This document shows positions 18,611-28,527 of a stretch of 64,000 bases of DNA, in pieces. The position numbers were made by a program, and so were the translations under genes. The notes under the pieces were generated by a model. The model did no database searches, was not told the DNA's origin, and saw only the letters and a list, made by a program, of their open reading frames with translations. How positions within the stretch are numbered: the first letter of the stretch is position 1; the number at the start of each line of letters is the position of its first letter. This stretch comes from an uncultured Agrobacterium sp. (GTDB taxonomy: Bacteria > Pseudomonadota > Alphaproteobacteria > Rhizobiales > Rhizobiaceae): assembly GCA_913777615.1 (NCBI GenBank), contig CAJYTK010000013.1, positions 1 through 64,000 on the forward strand, given 5' to 3'.

Positions 18611-19552
18611 TCAGTAATTCGCCTTCAGATCCATGCCGGTATAGAGGCTTGCAACCTCTTCATAGCCATTGAACATCAAGGTCGGGCGGTTCTTCACGCT
18701 GAAGAAGCCGCCTTCACCAATGCGCTGCTCCGTCGCCTGGCTCCAGCGCGGGTGATCGACGTTGGGATTGACGTTGGAATAAAATCCGTATTCGCGCGCG
18801 TTGGAGTTCTTCCAGGTGGTTTCCGGCTGCTTTTCTACCAGCGAAATCCGCACGATGGATTTGATACCCTTGAAGCCGTATTTCCATGGCACGACGAGGC
18901 GGATCGGCGCGCCGTTCTGATTGGGCAACGTCTCACCATAAAGGCCGACCGCGAGGATCGTCAGCGGATGGCGCGCTTCATCAAGCCGCAAGCCCTCGAC
19001 GTAAGGCCAGTTCAGCGGCTGGAAGAGACCGCTTTGGCCTGGCATCTCATCCGGACGAACCACAGTTTCGAAGGCGACGAATTTGGCACTGCCGAGTGGC
19101 TCCACCTTGTCTAGGAGGGCCGCAAGAGGAAAGCCGATCCAAGGGATCGCCATGGACCACCCCTCGACGCAGCGCATGCGGTACGGGCGCTCCTCAAGAT
19201 CGAACTTCATCAACTCTTCAAGACCGAATTCCTTCGGCTTGCCGACGAGGCCATCGACCTTCACCGTCCAAGGCGTCGGTTTGAACTTTCCGGAGTTCTC
19301 CTTCGGATCGGATTTACCGACGCCGAATTCGTAAAAGTTATTGTAGCTTGTGACAGCATCGAGCGGCGTCAGTTGTTCATCCAGCCTATAGGCACCGGGC
19401 TTTGCCGTCAGCGGTGCTGCCATCGCCTCTCGACCGGTTAGCCCAATAGCGGCGAGCCCGGCTGCCGTACCGAGAAAGCCACGTCTGGAGAGATAGATAT
19501 CGCGCGGCGTGATTTCGCTGGAGGCGATACGGGGAGGGCGATAGACGGCCAT
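18611..19552 (-). CDS. msrP: MsrP, periplasmic methionine sulfoxide reductase, molybdenum cofactor subunit
   Basis: MsrP (formerly YedY) reduces methionine sulfoxide in periplasmic proteins using a mono-molybdopterin cofactor. The 313-residue product starts with a twin-arginine signal (SRRGFLGTA, residues 22-30), followed by AAGLAAIGL and a cleavage region near AMA. The cofactor cysteine lies in [10 protein letters not shown] (Cys128), the family site. It is the first gene of msrP-msrQ. Loss of the Tat motif or of this cysteine would argue against function; both are intact. Confidence 0.95.
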   Translation of the reverse strand: MAVYRPPRIASSEITPRDIYLSRRGFLGTAAGLAAIGLTGREAMAAPLTAKPGAYRLDEQLTPLDAVTSYNNFYEFGVGKSDPKENSGKFKPTPWTVKVDGLVGKPKEFGLEELMKFDLEERPYRMRCVEGWSMAIPWIGFPLAALLDKVEPLGSAKFVAFETVVRPDEMPGQSGLFQPLNWPYVEGLRLDEARHPLTILAVGLYGETLPNQNGAPIRLVVPWKYGFKGIKSIVRISLVEKQPETTWKNSNAREYGFYSNVNPNVDHPRWSQATEQRIGEGGFFSVKNRPTLMFNGYEEVASLYTGMDLKANY

Positions 19553-19740
19553 GGAAATCTCCTGAGAAACAGGTGCTGCACGGAATGTGCAGGATGAGGC
19601 AGGTTCTTATGATATGATCCCGATTTACGGCAAACAACAGATGTCGGTTCACCAATCGCGCGAAAGTGAAAGACCAGTCGGCACACTCGGACGTGCCAAG
19701 ACACGATGGCGCCTCAACTGTCAGAAAGTTGCGATGTTAT

Positions 19741-20214
19741 TCAGATCGGTGGACGTTGGCTCGGCCCGGTTGGTTCAGTCATAACCGATATGCTGCCTAT
19801 CGTGGTGTGCGGCCGCTGAAAAAGATAATGCCGGCCCACGCCGGATTCGCCGTCGATGAGATCGAAGGTTTGGTGCCCGCGGAAATTGACCGTTCCAATG
19901 CCCAGGGGAAACGAACAGGGCGATGCGCAATCGACAGTCAATCTGTTTGCCTGGCGATCGTCTCTCTGACGCAAAACGACAGTTACTTTTATTCCAATGT
20001 CAGGTCTGGAAATGACCACGCATTCTACCTCCTTATCGCAGATCGATTCCGCGATCAGAGGCTCCGGTGAAGCATCGAGCAGGACAGCGATCTGCACATG
20101 CCGTCCCTTTGTCTCCTCTGCCTGAGCGGCGCTGAAGAGAGCAACAAGGAAGGTTGGCGCCATGCGGATTACTCGTAGTCTGTGAGGGTGTACCAGCCCA
20201 TTCTTCACGATCAT
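19741..20214 (-). CDS. Putative secreted protein of unknown function (157 aa)
   Basis: I do not recognise a family. The start at 20214 has GAGGA seven bases upstream. Residues 1-32 look like a signal peptide: basic (HPHRLRVIR), then hydrophobic (APTFLVALFSAAQA), with cleavage expected before EETKG. The mature part has three cysteines (SICDKEVECV and DCASPC has two more), suggesting disulphides in the periplasm, and a PLGIGTVNFRGHQTFDLIDG stretch. It is followed by 188 non-coding bases before msrP on the same strand, with no clear terminator. A function is not proposed. Confidence 0.55.
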   Translation of the reverse strand: MIVKNGLVHPHRLRVIRMAPTFLVALFSAAQAEETKGRHVQIAVLLDASPEPLIAESICDKEVECVVISRPDIGIKVTVVLRQRDDRQANRLTVDCASPCSFPLGIGTVNFRGHQTFDLIDGESGVGRHYLFQRPHTTIGSISVMTEPTGPSQRPPI

Positions 20215-20477
20215 CGTACATCCTCAAGCCGGGATTTCATTCACAGAACCAAGAGAACCACCAATACACGCTAAGACATGCAATGCGGTAGTCTGATCAC
20301 GCCGGATGTAGAATTACATTTTTTGCCGTACCGTACCGCACCGTACTGTTTTGCCGCAAGGTGACAGTGACAGCCGTTTGCGAATGGAGTAGAAGACGCC
20401 TCAGATTAAACGGGCAAGGCGCTTTGGCGCGCTTGGGAGAGAAGCCCGCGAGTTTGAGAAAACCGAGGAATAAGAAG
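20215..20477 (+). promoter_or_regulatory. ilvD upstream region with short tandem repeats
   Basis: No gene is supported here. Four near-identical five-base units (CCGTA, CCGTA, CCGCA, CCGTA) lie at 20327-20346. GAGGA at about 20465 is the ilvD ribosome binding site. No promoter could be assigned with confidence, and no leader peptide with branched-chain codons was seen. Confidence 0.35.
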
Positions 20478-22313
20478 ATGCCTGTCTATCGCTCCAGAAC
20501 GACAACCCATGGCCGCAACATGGCGGGTGCGCGTGGCCTTTGGCGCGCCACCGGTATGAAAGATGGCGATTTTGGCAAGCCAATTATTGCGGTGGTCAAC
20601 TCCTTCACCCAATTCGTTCCGGGTCACGTCCACCTGAAAGATCTCGGTCAGCTCGTGGCCCGGGAGATCGAGGCGGCTGGCGGTGTTGCCAAGGAGTTCA
20701 ACACGATTGCCGTCGATGACGGCATCGCCATGGGTCACGATGGTATGCTCTACTCGCTGCCATCGCGCGAAATCATCGCGGACTCAGTCGAGTATATGGT
20801 CAATGCGCATTGCGCCGACGCCATGGTCTGCATTTCCAACTGCGACAAGATCACGCCCGGTATGCTGAATGCCGCCATGCGCCTCAATATCCCGGCTGTC
20901 TTTGTTTCCGGTGGTCCCATGGAGGCGGGCAAGGTCGTTCTGCACGGCAAGACCGTTGCGCTCGATCTGGTGGATGCCATGGTCGCGGCTGCCGACGACA
21001 AGGTGTCCGATGAGGACGTCAAGATCATCGAGCGCTCGGCCTGCCCAACCTGCGGGTCCTGCTCCGGCATGTTCACCGCCAACTCGATGAACTGTCTGAC
21101 CGAAGCGCTCGGCTTGTCTTTGCCCGGCAATGGCTCAACGCTCGCGACTCATTCGGATCGCAAGCGTCTGTTCGTCGAAGCCGGTCATCTGATCGTCGAT
21201 CTGGCGCGCCGCTATTACGAGCAGGACGACGAAACTGTTCTGCCGCGCACCATTGCCTCCAAGGCTGCGTTCGAGAATGCCATGTCGCTCGATATTGCCA
21301 TGGGCGGTTCCACCAACACCGTTCTGCATATTCTGGCGGCGGCGCACGAAGGTGGAGTCGACTTCACCATGGAAGACATCGACCGTCTGTCACGCAAGGT
21401 TCCTTGCCTCTCCAAGGTTGCGCCTGCAAAGCAGGACGTGCATATGGAAGACGTGCATCGCGCCGGCGGCATCATGCGCATCCTGGGTGAGCTCGACCGC
21501 GGCGGCCTGATCAATCGCGATTGCCCGACGGTGCATGAACCCACGCTTGGCGATGCCATCGACCGTTGGGATATCACTCGCACCAACTCCGAAACCGTGC
21601 GCGAGTTCTTCAAGGCAGCACCAGGCGGCGTTCCGACGCAGGTTGCTTTCAGCCAGTCGTCTCGCTGGGACGATCTCGACACTGACAGCGAAAACGGTGT
21701 CATCCGCTCCGTCGAGAAACCGTTCTCTAAAGATGGCGGTCTCGCCGTGCTGTATGGCAATATCGCGCTGGATGGCTGCATCGTGAAGACGGCGGGCGTC
21801 GACGAGAGTATTTTGAAGTTCAACGGAACGGCTGTCGTTTACGAGAGCCAGGACGCGGCGGTGAAGGGTATTCTGTCCAACGAGGTCAAGGCTGGCGACG
21901 TCGTCGTGATCCGTTATGAAGGCCCGAAGGGTGGTCCTGGTATGCAGGAGATGCTCTATCCGACAAGCTACCTCAAGTCGAAGGGGCTGGGTAAGGCCTG
22001 CGCTCTGATTACCGATGGTCGCTTCTCTGGCGGCACGTCTGGACTTTCCATTGGCCACGCTTCTCCAGAAGCGGCACAAGGCGGTGCTATTGGTCTGGTG
22101 CGACAAGGCGATCCGATCGAGATCGACATCCCGAACCGGACGATCAATCTCAAGGTGTCGGATGCCGAACTCGCAGCGCGTCGCGCGGAGCAGGATCAGC
22201 TTGGCTGGAAGCCCGCAGAATTCCGCAAACGCAATGTTACGACTGCGCTGAAGGCTTATGCAGCCTTTGCTTCGAGCGCGGACAAGGGTGCAGTTCGCAT
22301 TCTTCCTGAGTGA
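20478..22313 (+). CDS. ilvD: Dihydroxy-acid dehydratase
   Basis: IlvD dehydrates dihydroxy-isovalerate and dihydroxy-methylvalerate to the keto acids that precede valine, leucine and isoleucine. The 611-residue product has normal length for the large-type enzymes. The Fe-S cluster cysteines lie in [12 protein letters not shown] and [19 protein letters not shown], both intact, and the C-terminal signature [18 protein letters not shown] is present. The open frame extends further upstream to 20361, but [19 protein letters not shown] at 20478 is the family start. A hairpin terminator follows, so it is a single-gene unit. Confidence 0.98.
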   Translation: MPVYRSRTTTHGRNMAGARGLWRATGMKDGDFGKPIIAVVNSFTQFVPGHVHLKDLGQLVAREIEAAGGVAKEFNTIAVDDGIAMGHDGMLYSLPSREIIADSVEYMVNAHCADAMVCISNCDKITPGMLNAAMRLNIPAVFVSGGPMEAGKVVLHGKTVALDLVDAMVAAADDKVSDEDVKIIERSACPTCGSCSGMFTANSMNCLTEALGLSLPGNGSTLATHSDRKRLFVEAGHLIVDLARRYYEQDDETVLPRTIASKAAFENAMSLDIAMGGSTNTVLHILAAAHEGGVDFTMEDIDRLSRKVPCLSKVAPAKQDVHMEDVHRAGGIMRILGELDRGGLINRDCPTVHEPTLGDAIDRWDITRTNSETVREFFKAAPGGVPTQVAFSQSSRWDDLDTDSENGVIRSVEKPFSKDGGLAVLYGNIALDGCIVKTAGVDESILKFNGTAVVYESQDAAVKGILSNEVKAGDVVVIRYEGPKGGPGMQEMLYPTSYLKSKGLGKACALITDGRFSGGTSGLSIGHASPEAAQGGAIGLVRQGDPIEIDIPNRTINLKVSDAELAARRAEQDQLGWKPAEFRKRNVTTALKAYAAFASSADKGAVRILPE

Positions 22314-22344
22314 GTTTGCGCTCTGCATCGTCCGAGTTAATTGG

Positions 22345-22370
22345 AAAACGCTCTGAAGAGGGCGTTTTTT
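22345..22370 (+). terminator. Intrinsic terminator after ilvD
   Basis: AAAACGCTC pairs with GGGCGTTTT around GAAGA-like loop bases and runs into a T-tract. It lies 31 bases past the ilvD stop. Confidence 0.8.
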
Positions 22371-22414
22371 CCATTTTTTTACAACATGTTGAAAGTCGTC
22401 GTTGCAAGATTGAG

Positions 22415-22966
22415 TCAGGTTACGTTGACCCTTTGTAAGCTCTGGTTGAGCCAAGCGTCTTCCCATCTATGTCGGTCAAGCTTGTAACGGATGAGAGGCA
22501 TGACTTTGCTCCGCTCGCAACAGAAGACGCTCGCGATCCTGTCCTCTTGAAACCCCAGCTTCCTCAAGATGGGGTGAGATACCTTGCTGTCGGCGATCAA
22601 GCTGGCATGAAGCGCTTCGACCTTTAAGCGCTGAAACGCATGATCTATGATAAACGTGTGCCGCACAGGCGTAACCTTTGCCCAGGTGCTGCGGGCCAGC
22701 CAATCTCCAAACTCACCAGAGATGCCAATCAGGCCGATGATCTGCCCGCTCTCGATAGCCCAAATCGGACGCTTCTTTTTCAGAATCCTTGAGATCAGTC
22801 GCCGAGATTCCACGGCGGTGAAAGGCATTGTGGTCTTGAGAAGGTTGCGGGTACTGAGAGTATCGTTGGTGATCCGCGCGAGCCTTGCTGTATCTCAAAT
22901 TTTGAGCGGTCGCAGCAACAGGCGTTCTGATGTCAGTACGGCAGGTTTCTTGGTGGCATTGTTCAT
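22415..22966 (-). pseudogene. GNAT N-acetyltransferase, interrupted
   Basis: Reading from ATG 22966 gives a RimJ-like GNAT beginning (LTSERLLLRPLKI), then an in-frame TGA at 22895-22897 (codon 24), then continues in the same frame with DTARLARITNDTLSTRNLL and GQIIGLIGISGEFGDWLARS. At about 22680 the acetyl-CoA loop is read correctly only in another frame (GKGYACAA) before the first frame resumes with FIIDHAFQRLKVEALHASL and HPILRKLGF. So there is one nonsense codon and a pair of compensating indels in the substrate-critical loop. A shorter protein from 22828 (137 aa) could be made, but it lacks the N-terminus and the normal cofactor loop. Confidence 0.85.
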
Positions 22967-23070
22967 ACGTCCCATGATGCGCGAGCCTTCGCCAGGTTCA
23001 ACCCCGGTGTCAACATCGGAACAACCTGGCTATCGCAAACGTTGCCGCACGACATGGTAGGGAGAGCATT

Positions 23071-23748
23071 ATGAAGCGGGCAGTTGTGACCGGCGGCGGT
23101 GGCCTGATCGGGTCCGGTATAATCGAGGCTTTGGTGGAAGCCGGTTGGACGGTCGCGTCTTTCGATGTGAAGGAAAGCAAGACGGCGGCTCGCCATATTT
23201 TGTGCGACGTGGGCAATGAAACCTCTGTGCTTGCCGCTTTCGATCAGCTTGGTTGGAAGGGGCTTGAGTTGCTGGTCAACAATGCTGGCATCGCGAGTCC
23301 CGTGAACGGACCGATCCATGAGCTCTCACTTTCAGACTGGCGGAAAGTGACCGACAGCCATTTGACTGGCGCTTTCCTGATGACGCGGTCAGCCGTGCCT
23401 TTGATGGGAGAGGGTGCCAGCATTGTTAATATGGTTTCGACGCGCGCCTTCATGTCCGAGCCCGAAACTGAGGCCTATGCTGCGTCCAAGGGCGGTCTCG
23501 TTGCTCTAACCCACGCGCTGGCCGTCAGCCTTGGACCAAAGATCCGCGTCAATGCCATCGCGCCGGGTTGGATAACGGATGAAACCGATCTGCGTAAGAA
23601 AGACGAGATGCAGCATCCGGTAGGCCGCGTTGGTCGGCCAAAAGATATAGCTGATGGCGTGCTCTATCTCACTGGCGCTGGCTTTATGACCGGGCAGGTT
23701 CTCGTCCTGGATGGCGGCATGACGCGGAAGATGATTTACGAAGAGTAG
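23071..23748 (+). CDS. Short-chain dehydrogenase/reductase
   Basis: The 225-residue product is a classical SDR oxidoreductase, NAD(P)-dependent. The cofactor loop GGGGLIGSG is at residues 8-16, NNAG at 70-73, and the catalytic set is Ser123, Tyr136 and Lys140 (YAASK). The C-terminal GGMTRKMIYEE and the VNAIAPGWI block are typical. After the N-terminal strand, FDVKESK has an acidic residue near the end of beta-2, which often favours NAD over NADP. GGAGAG precedes the ATG. The substrate is not evident. It is divergent from the broken GNAT gene. Confidence 0.9.
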   Translation: MKRAVVTGGGGLIGSGIIEALVEAGWTVASFDVKESKTAARHILCDVGNETSVLAAFDQLGWKGLELLVNNAGIASPVNGPIHELSLSDWRKVTDSHLTGAFLMTRSAVPLMGEGASIVNMVSTRAFMSEPETEAYAASKGGLVALTHALAVSLGPKIRVNAIAPGWITDETDLRKKDEMQHPVGRVGRPKDIADGVLYLTGAGFMTGQVLVLDGGMTRKMIYEE

Positions 23749-23908
23749 ACGTGGCGTTTCTTCTAATGTTGAATCAAGTCGTTGATGTTTCGGTTCAGGA
23801 AATCACTCAGACGCGTTGTTTGGAGAATCTTTTCTCGAATAAAGTCCTTCTGGTCACAAGGTGGTGATGCCGCTTCCTTTGGCTGTGCGAGGGCCTACCT
23901 AGACACGT

Positions 23909-24910
23909 ATGAAACGTCGCACAGTACTCGCAGTCTTTGCCACCCTGCCTTTCGCCACCAAAGTGTCCGCGCAATCCTCGAATGTGCGCAAAGAACTCGA
24001 TCCTGTCTTGGATAGGTCTGGTTCACTCCAGACGCTAAAAACTGTGATCGTTAGCGTCGATGGCAAAGAAGTTGCGTCGCGCGCCTATAATGGTGCAGCG
24101 CTTAACGGGTCGACGAATATAAAGTCGGCTTCGAAGTCTATTGTTTCGGCCCTTGTCGGCATGGCGATTGATCGCAAAATCCTGGAAGGTGCGGATCAGC
24201 CGATCGCTTCTGTGCTTCGGGCGGACTTTCCCGCAAATTCCGATCCGAGACTTGAGCGCGTTACCATCGGCAATCTACTGTCGATGCAGGCGGGTCTGGC
24301 TCGAATGTCCGGTCCCAACTACGGCCGTTGGGTCGCAAGCCGCAATTGGGTCCGCACCGCCCTCGGCTCTGGCTTCGACGGTGAGCCGGGCGGCACCATG
24401 CTCTATTCCACCGCCTCGACTCATCTTCTCTCGGCAATCCTGACTAAAGCCTCTGGCCGCTCTACGCTCTCGCTGGCACGCGATTGGTTCAAGCCGCTGG
24501 ACGGTTTTTCCATTGGAAGCTGGGAGCGAGATCCTCAGGGGATTTATCTTGGAGGTAACCAGATGGCGATGACGGCGCGCTCATTGCTTGCATTCGGAGA
24601 GCTTTATCGGCGTGGCGGCAGAACTGAAGATGGTCAGCGACTTCTATCGCAAAGCTGGATCGATCAGTCATGGACGCAGAGGACCAATTCCGTTTTCAAT
24701 GGCGACGGATACGGTTATTGCTGGTTCATCAAGGAAATGGCGGGTGAGAAGGTTTATTATGCCTGGGGTTATGGCGGGCAGATGCTCTATATCGTTCCGT
24801 CGAAGGCGCTATCTGTCGTTATGACATCCCGAGAAGACGCGCCCTCGGCGCGCACCGGTTACCGGGATGCCTTGCATGCGTTGATGACGGATATCATCGA
24901 GACAGTTTAA
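23909..24910 (+). CDS. Exported serine hydrolase of the beta-lactamase (class C-like) family
   Basis: The 333-residue product has an N-terminal signal (MKRRTVLAVFATLPFATKVSA, cleavage after about residue 21). The catalytic SxxK is S73-A-S-K76 and the second motif is Y166-S-T, both standard for the family; GYGGQ near residue 291 stands at the KTG-like position. Members include esterases, peptidases and class C beta-lactamases, and the substrate cannot be told. No clear ribosome binding site is seen. Its end overlaps the convergent DUF1311 gene by four bases. Confidence 0.85.
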   Translation: MKRRTVLAVFATLPFATKVSAQSSNVRKELDPVLDRSGSLQTLKTVIVSVDGKEVASRAYNGAALNGSTNIKSASKSIVSALVGMAIDRKILEGADQPIASVLRADFPANSDPRLERVTIGNLLSMQAGLARMSGPNYGRWVASRNWVRTALGSGFDGEPGGTMLYSTASTHLLSAILTKASGRSTLSLARDWFKPLDGFSIGSWERDPQGIYLGGNQMAMTARSLLAFGELYRRGGRTEDGQRLLSQSWIDQSWTQRTNSVFNGDGYGYCWFIKEMAGEKVYYAWGYGGQMLYIVPSKALSVVMTSREDAPSARTGYRDALHALMTDIIETV

Positions 24911-25260
24911 AGCGGGCGGTTGATGCTTTGGAACGCTTCGCCGAGTTTCACCATGCGCTCGTCATAGGCTTTAGTCAGGCAGGCGACATCGGCTTCACAG
25001 GTCTGTCGGTGTTTCAACCATTCGGCCTGTTCGGTTTTTAGCGTATCGCGGGCTCCCATGGCCATGAGCTGCGTTAGAATATCGAAGGTCGTGGCCATCT
25101 TCACGTCTTGATCGTTCAGAGCGCGGTTTTCGCAGATCGCTTTTTCATCTGCTGCGAGATCGGTCTTGCCGCAATCGAAGCTTGCAGCGCCGACGGGCGA
25201 TCCGTGCGAGTAAGACGCGCAAACAATAAACATGGCCAGTGCGTGTTTTCGAAACTGCAT
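24907..25260 (-). CDS. LprI/DUF1311-like secreted protein
   Basis: The 117-residue product has a signal peptide (residues 1-25, QFRKHALAMFIVCASYSHG, then a cleavage region near GAA) and the DUF1311 pattern of cysteines: FDCGKTDLAADEKAICEN and RQTCEADVACLTKAYDERM. Related LprI proteins in mycobacteria inhibit lysozyme; that role is only an inference here. The open frame extends upstream to 25356, but MQFRKHALAM at 25260, behind AGAAAG, fits the signal peptide. It is convergent with the serine hydrolase, overlapping by four bases. Confidence 0.8.
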   Translation of the reverse strand: MQFRKHALAMFIVCASYSHGSPVGAASFDCGKTDLAADEKAICENRALNDQDVKMATTFDILTQLMAMGARDTLKTEQAEWLKHRQTCEADVACLTKAYDERMVKLGEAFQSINRPL

Positions 25261-25432
25261 TTTTCTTTCTCTTTTTTGATCAAATCTTGGCGGATAAATT
25301 CTCAGACCTGCAAACCAGTTCCACAGAAAGTAGAGCTGTCGCTCGCAAAGCCACATGTCATGATATTGCCGCCGTTTGATTTATAGGCTGAGACGCTATA
25401 ACTGCATCCTATTGATGAAGATGAGGAATCAC

Positions 25433-26839
25433 ATGCAGCGCGTGTTGAAATTCATGGCCCACGGCTTTCTGGCGGCGTTGCTTCTGGCGCCGTTCAGTGC
25501 ACAGGCACAGGACGCCAAGGCAGTGCCGTCGAGCCGCACTGAAATGCAGCTGTCCTTTGCGCCGCTGGTCAAGCGTACTTCCGGAGCGGTGGTCAATGTC
25601 TATGCCGAGCGCATCGTTCAGCGCCGCGCTTCGCCCTTTGCCGGTGATCCATTTTTTGAACAGTTTTTCGGGCAGCAATTGCCAAACCGTACGGAAAAGC
25701 AATCCTCGCTCGGCTCTGGTGTGATCGTTTCCGCCAGCGGTCTGGTGGTTACGAACAACCACGTCATCGAGGGGGCCGATGATATCAAAGTGGCGTTGGC
25801 GGATGGTCGTGAGTTTTCTTCGAAGGTTCTGCTAAAAGATGACCGCGTCGATCTTGCCGTGCTGCAAATCGATGCGAAGGAGCAGTTCCCCGTGCTGCCG
25901 CTTGGCAACTCGGACGCGACCGAAGTGGGTGATCTGGTACTGGCGATCGGCAATCCGTTCGGTGTTGGCCAGACCGTCACCAGCGGTATCGTGTCGGCGC
26001 TAGCGCGCAATCAGGTGACCCAGGGCGATTTCGGCTTCTTCATTCAGACGGATGCATCGATCAACCCGGGCAATTCCGGCGGCGCGCTGATGAATATGAA
26101 TGGCGAGTTGATCGGCATCAACACCGCCATCTTTTCGCGCGGCGGTGGCTCCAACGGTATCGGTTTCGCCATTCCGGCCAATCTCGTCAAGGTGTTCCTT
26201 GCCGCGGCTGAAAAGGGCGACAAAAGCTTCCAGCGGCCTTATGTTGGCGCGACATTCGACCCGGTGACATCCGAAGTTGCCGAGGCTCTCGGACTGAAGC
26301 GCGCACGCGGCGCTCTCGTCGTCAGCGTGGTAAAGGGCGGGCCCGCGGAAAAAGCGGGTATCGAGCCTGGTCAAGTGGTCACTGCCGTCAACGATATCGA
26401 GGTAGAGCATCCAGACGCGCTGGGTTATCGTCTGACAACAGCAGGAATAGGCAAGTCTGCGAAGATCACACTGATCGACAAGGGCAAGGAAAAGACCGTT
26501 ACCATCGCGCTTGATACCGCGCCGGAAACCGCACCGCGTGACGAGCGTCTGCTGGAAGGCCGCAATCCTTTCGCGGGTGCGACGGTCGCCAATCTCTCGC
26601 CGAAGCTTGCCGACGAATTGCGCATGGTCGCCACGACCACCGGCGTTGTCATCGTCGATGTCGCTCGGGGCTCGCCCGCTGCGCGCGTCGGCTTCCAGCC
26701 GAAGGACATTATCGTGTCACTGAACGGCGTGGACATTACATCCAGTGCCCAGATGGAAGAAGCGTTGCACGACAATCCCGGCTTCTGGCGTTTGGAAATC
26801 ATTCGTGATGGTCAGCGTCTGCGGCAGTTTCTGCGATGA
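25433..26839 (+). CDS. Periplasmic serine protease of the DegP/DegQ (HtrA) family
   Basis: HtrA proteases degrade or refold damaged periplasmic proteins. The 468-residue form starts at 25433, with GAGGA five bases upstream; upstream ATGs at 25415 and 25421 are less well placed. A signal peptide spans residues 1-26 (LLLAPFSAQAQ). The catalytic triad is His110 (NNHVIEG), Asp140 (DRVDLAVL) and Ser215 (NPGNSGGAL). Two PDZ domains follow (about 265-350 and 385-465). Its stop overlaps rarA by four bases, so it is coupled. It is likely to be the second or third HtrA copy of the genome. Confidence 0.93.
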   Translation: MQRVLKFMAHGFLAALLLAPFSAQAQDAKAVPSSRTEMQLSFAPLVKRTSGAVVNVYAERIVQRRASPFAGDPFFEQFFGQQLPNRTEKQSSLGSGVIVSASGLVVTNNHVIEGADDIKVALADGREFSSKVLLKDDRVDLAVLQIDAKEQFPVLPLGNSDATEVGDLVLAIGNPFGVGQTVTSGIVSALARNQVTQGDFGFFIQTDASINPGNSGGALMNMNGELIGINTAIFSRGGGSNGIGFAIPANLVKVFLAAAEKGDKSFQRPYVGATFDPVTSEVAEALGLKRARGALVVSVVKGGPAEKAGIEPGQVVTAVNDIEVEHPDALGYRLTTAGIGKSAKITLIDKGKEKTVTIALDTAPETAPRDERLLEGRNPFAGATVANLSPKLADELRMVATTTGVVIVDVARGSPAARVGFQPKDIIVSLNGVDITSSAQMEEALHDNPGFWRLEIIRDGQRLRQFLR

Positions 26840-28152
26840 GTGGAGACCTCTTTGCACCCCAGGTTCCAGCCGAGGTCGCCAATCGGCGGCCTTTGGCGGA
26901 TCGGCTACGCCCAACGACGATTGCGCAGGTCACGGGCCAGCCGCATCTGACGGGTGAAGAGGGCGTTCTACGTCGCATGATCGAGAGCGGTTCGCTCGGT
27001 TCGATGATCTTCTGGGGGCCGCCGGGAACTGGCAAGACGACCGTGGCTCGGCTGCTCTCCGGCGAGGCGGGGCTTTCATTCGAACAGATCTCGGCGATCT
27101 TTTCCGGTGTTGCCGATCTCAAGAAAGTGTTCGAGGCGGCGCGTGCGCGTCGAATGAACGGGCGGCAGACGCTGCTCTTCGTGGACGAAATCCATCGCTT
27201 CAATCGCGCCCAGCAGGACAGCTTTCTGCCGGTTATGGAGGATGGCACCATCATTCTCGTCGGAGCAACGACGGAAAATCCATCCTTCGAGCTTAACGCC
27301 GCTCTTTTGTCGCGGGCACGCGTCCTCACTTTCAAGTCGCATGACGAGGAAAGCCTCCTTGAACTCTTGAACCGTGCCGAACAAACGGAAGCTAAACCGC
27401 TGCCGCTTGACGATGATGCCAGGCTGTCGCTACTTCGCATGGCGGATGGCGATGGGCGTGCGGTTCTAACGCTTGCCGAAGAAGTCTGGCGTGCGGCAAG
27501 GGAAGGCGAAGTCTTCGATACCGAAGGTCTTACCCGCATCGTCCAGCGCCGCGCTCCGGTCTACGACAAAAGTCAGGACGGACATTACAATCTGATTTCT
27601 GCCCTGCACAAATCCGTGCGTGGGTCCGATCCGGACGCTGCGCTCTACTATTTGGCGCGGATGCTCGACGCTGGTGAAGATCCGCTTTATCTCGGCCGGC
27701 GGCTGGTCCGCATGGCGGTGGAGGATATTGGCCTTGCCGATCCGCAGGCGCTTGTCATCTGCAACGCCGCCAAAGATGCGTATGATTACCTCGGCTCGCC
27801 CGAAGGCGAGCTTGCGCTTGCGCAGGCCTGCGTCTATCTGGCGACAGCACCGAAATCCAATGCTGTCTATACTGCTTACAAGAGCGCTATGCGGGCAGCC
27901 AAGGAAAATGGCTCATTGCTGCCGCCCAAGCATATTCTCAATGCGCCGACCAAGCTTATGAAGGGCGAGGGCTATGGCGATGGCTATCGCTATGACCATG
28001 ACGAGCCGGATGCTTTCTCGGGCCAGGACTACTTTCCCGAAAAGATGGGGCGCACAACATTCTACGATCCGCCTGATCGCGGTTTTGAGCGAGACATTCG
28101 AAAACGTCTGGACTGGTGGTCGAAGCTTCGGCGGGACCGTAACCCCCGCTAA
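26836..28152 (+). CDS. rarA: RarA (MgsA) replication-associated AAA+ ATPase
   Basis: RarA is a clamp-loader-like ATPase that acts at stalled replication forks. The 438-residue product has Walker A GPPGTGKTT at residues 61-69, Walker B with LLFVDEIHRFNRAQQD, the sensor region VGATTENPSFELNAALLSRA and the C-terminal domain with LHKSVRGSDPDAALYYLARM. Length is normal. It begins within the stop of the HtrA gene (ATGA), so its expression follows that protease. Sequence alone gives no reason for the pairing, which recurs in rhizobia by memory. Confidence 0.95.
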   Translation: MSGDLFAPQVPAEVANRRPLADRLRPTTIAQVTGQPHLTGEEGVLRRMIESGSLGSMIFWGPPGTGKTTVARLLSGEAGLSFEQISAIFSGVADLKKVFEAARARRMNGRQTLLFVDEIHRFNRAQQDSFLPVMEDGTIILVGATTENPSFELNAALLSRARVLTFKSHDEESLLELLNRAEQTEAKPLPLDDDARLSLLRMADGDGRAVLTLAEEVWRAAREGEVFDTEGLTRIVQRRAPVYDKSQDGHYNLISALHKSVRGSDPDAALYYLARMLDAGEDPLYLGRRLVRMAVEDIGLADPQALVICNAAKDAYDYLGSPEGELALAQACVYLATAPKSNAVYTAYKSAMRAAKENGSLLPPKHILNAPTKLMKGEGYGDGYRYDHDEPDAFSGQDYFPEKMGRTTFYDPPDRGFERDIRKRLDWWSKLRRDRNPR

Positions 28153-28215
28153 AGCGTGAATGTCCCGTTTCGGGGTATGTTTGCGCTTCGCCTTCGGGTG
28201 TTGTCGGAGGATCGA

Positions 28216-28527
28216 TCAGGCAGTCTTGCGCGCAGCGGTGGCCGGGTTGGGTGGCAGCATCTTGACCGATGACTCTGCCAAGCCTTTGTGGCCTTCACCA
28301 TCCACGACGACGTGCCAATGGGCCGTCTCCGGGATAGCTATGCGTACCGGTGATTTTCGTGCAACGCCGCCCACATACTTGAAATCCAACAGTTCTGTAA
28401 ATCTCTGGAAATTACCAGCCGTCATCAAACGCACGTTTGCAACCGCGTTCAAGGACACTTCAATAATGGTACCGGTACGTATCTCTTTGAGATCGTAATG
28501 GGTGTAGCGAAAATTAGGTTTGGGCAT
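28216..28527 (-). CDS. DUF1883 domain protein
   Basis: The 103-residue product matches DUF1883: N-terminal FRYTHYDLKEIRTGTIIEV, then VGGVARKSPVRIAIPETAHWH and HVVVDGEGHKGL. It is short, has no signal peptide and is probably cytosolic. DUF1883 has been found as a stand-alone domain and joined to TIR domains; no TIR part is here. The function is unknown. It shares an AT-rich intergenic region with the decayed chemoreceptor, which reads the other way. Confidence 0.85.
   Translation of the reverse strand: MPKPNFRYTHYDLKEIRTGTIIEVSLNAVANVRLMTAGNFQRFTELLDFKYVGGVARKSPVRIAIPETAHWHVVVDGEGHKGLAESSVKMLPPNPATAARKTA

Noticed and set aside
26000-26410. A 136-residue frame antisense to the DegP-type protease
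   Set aside because: It is a shadow frame without a start site.
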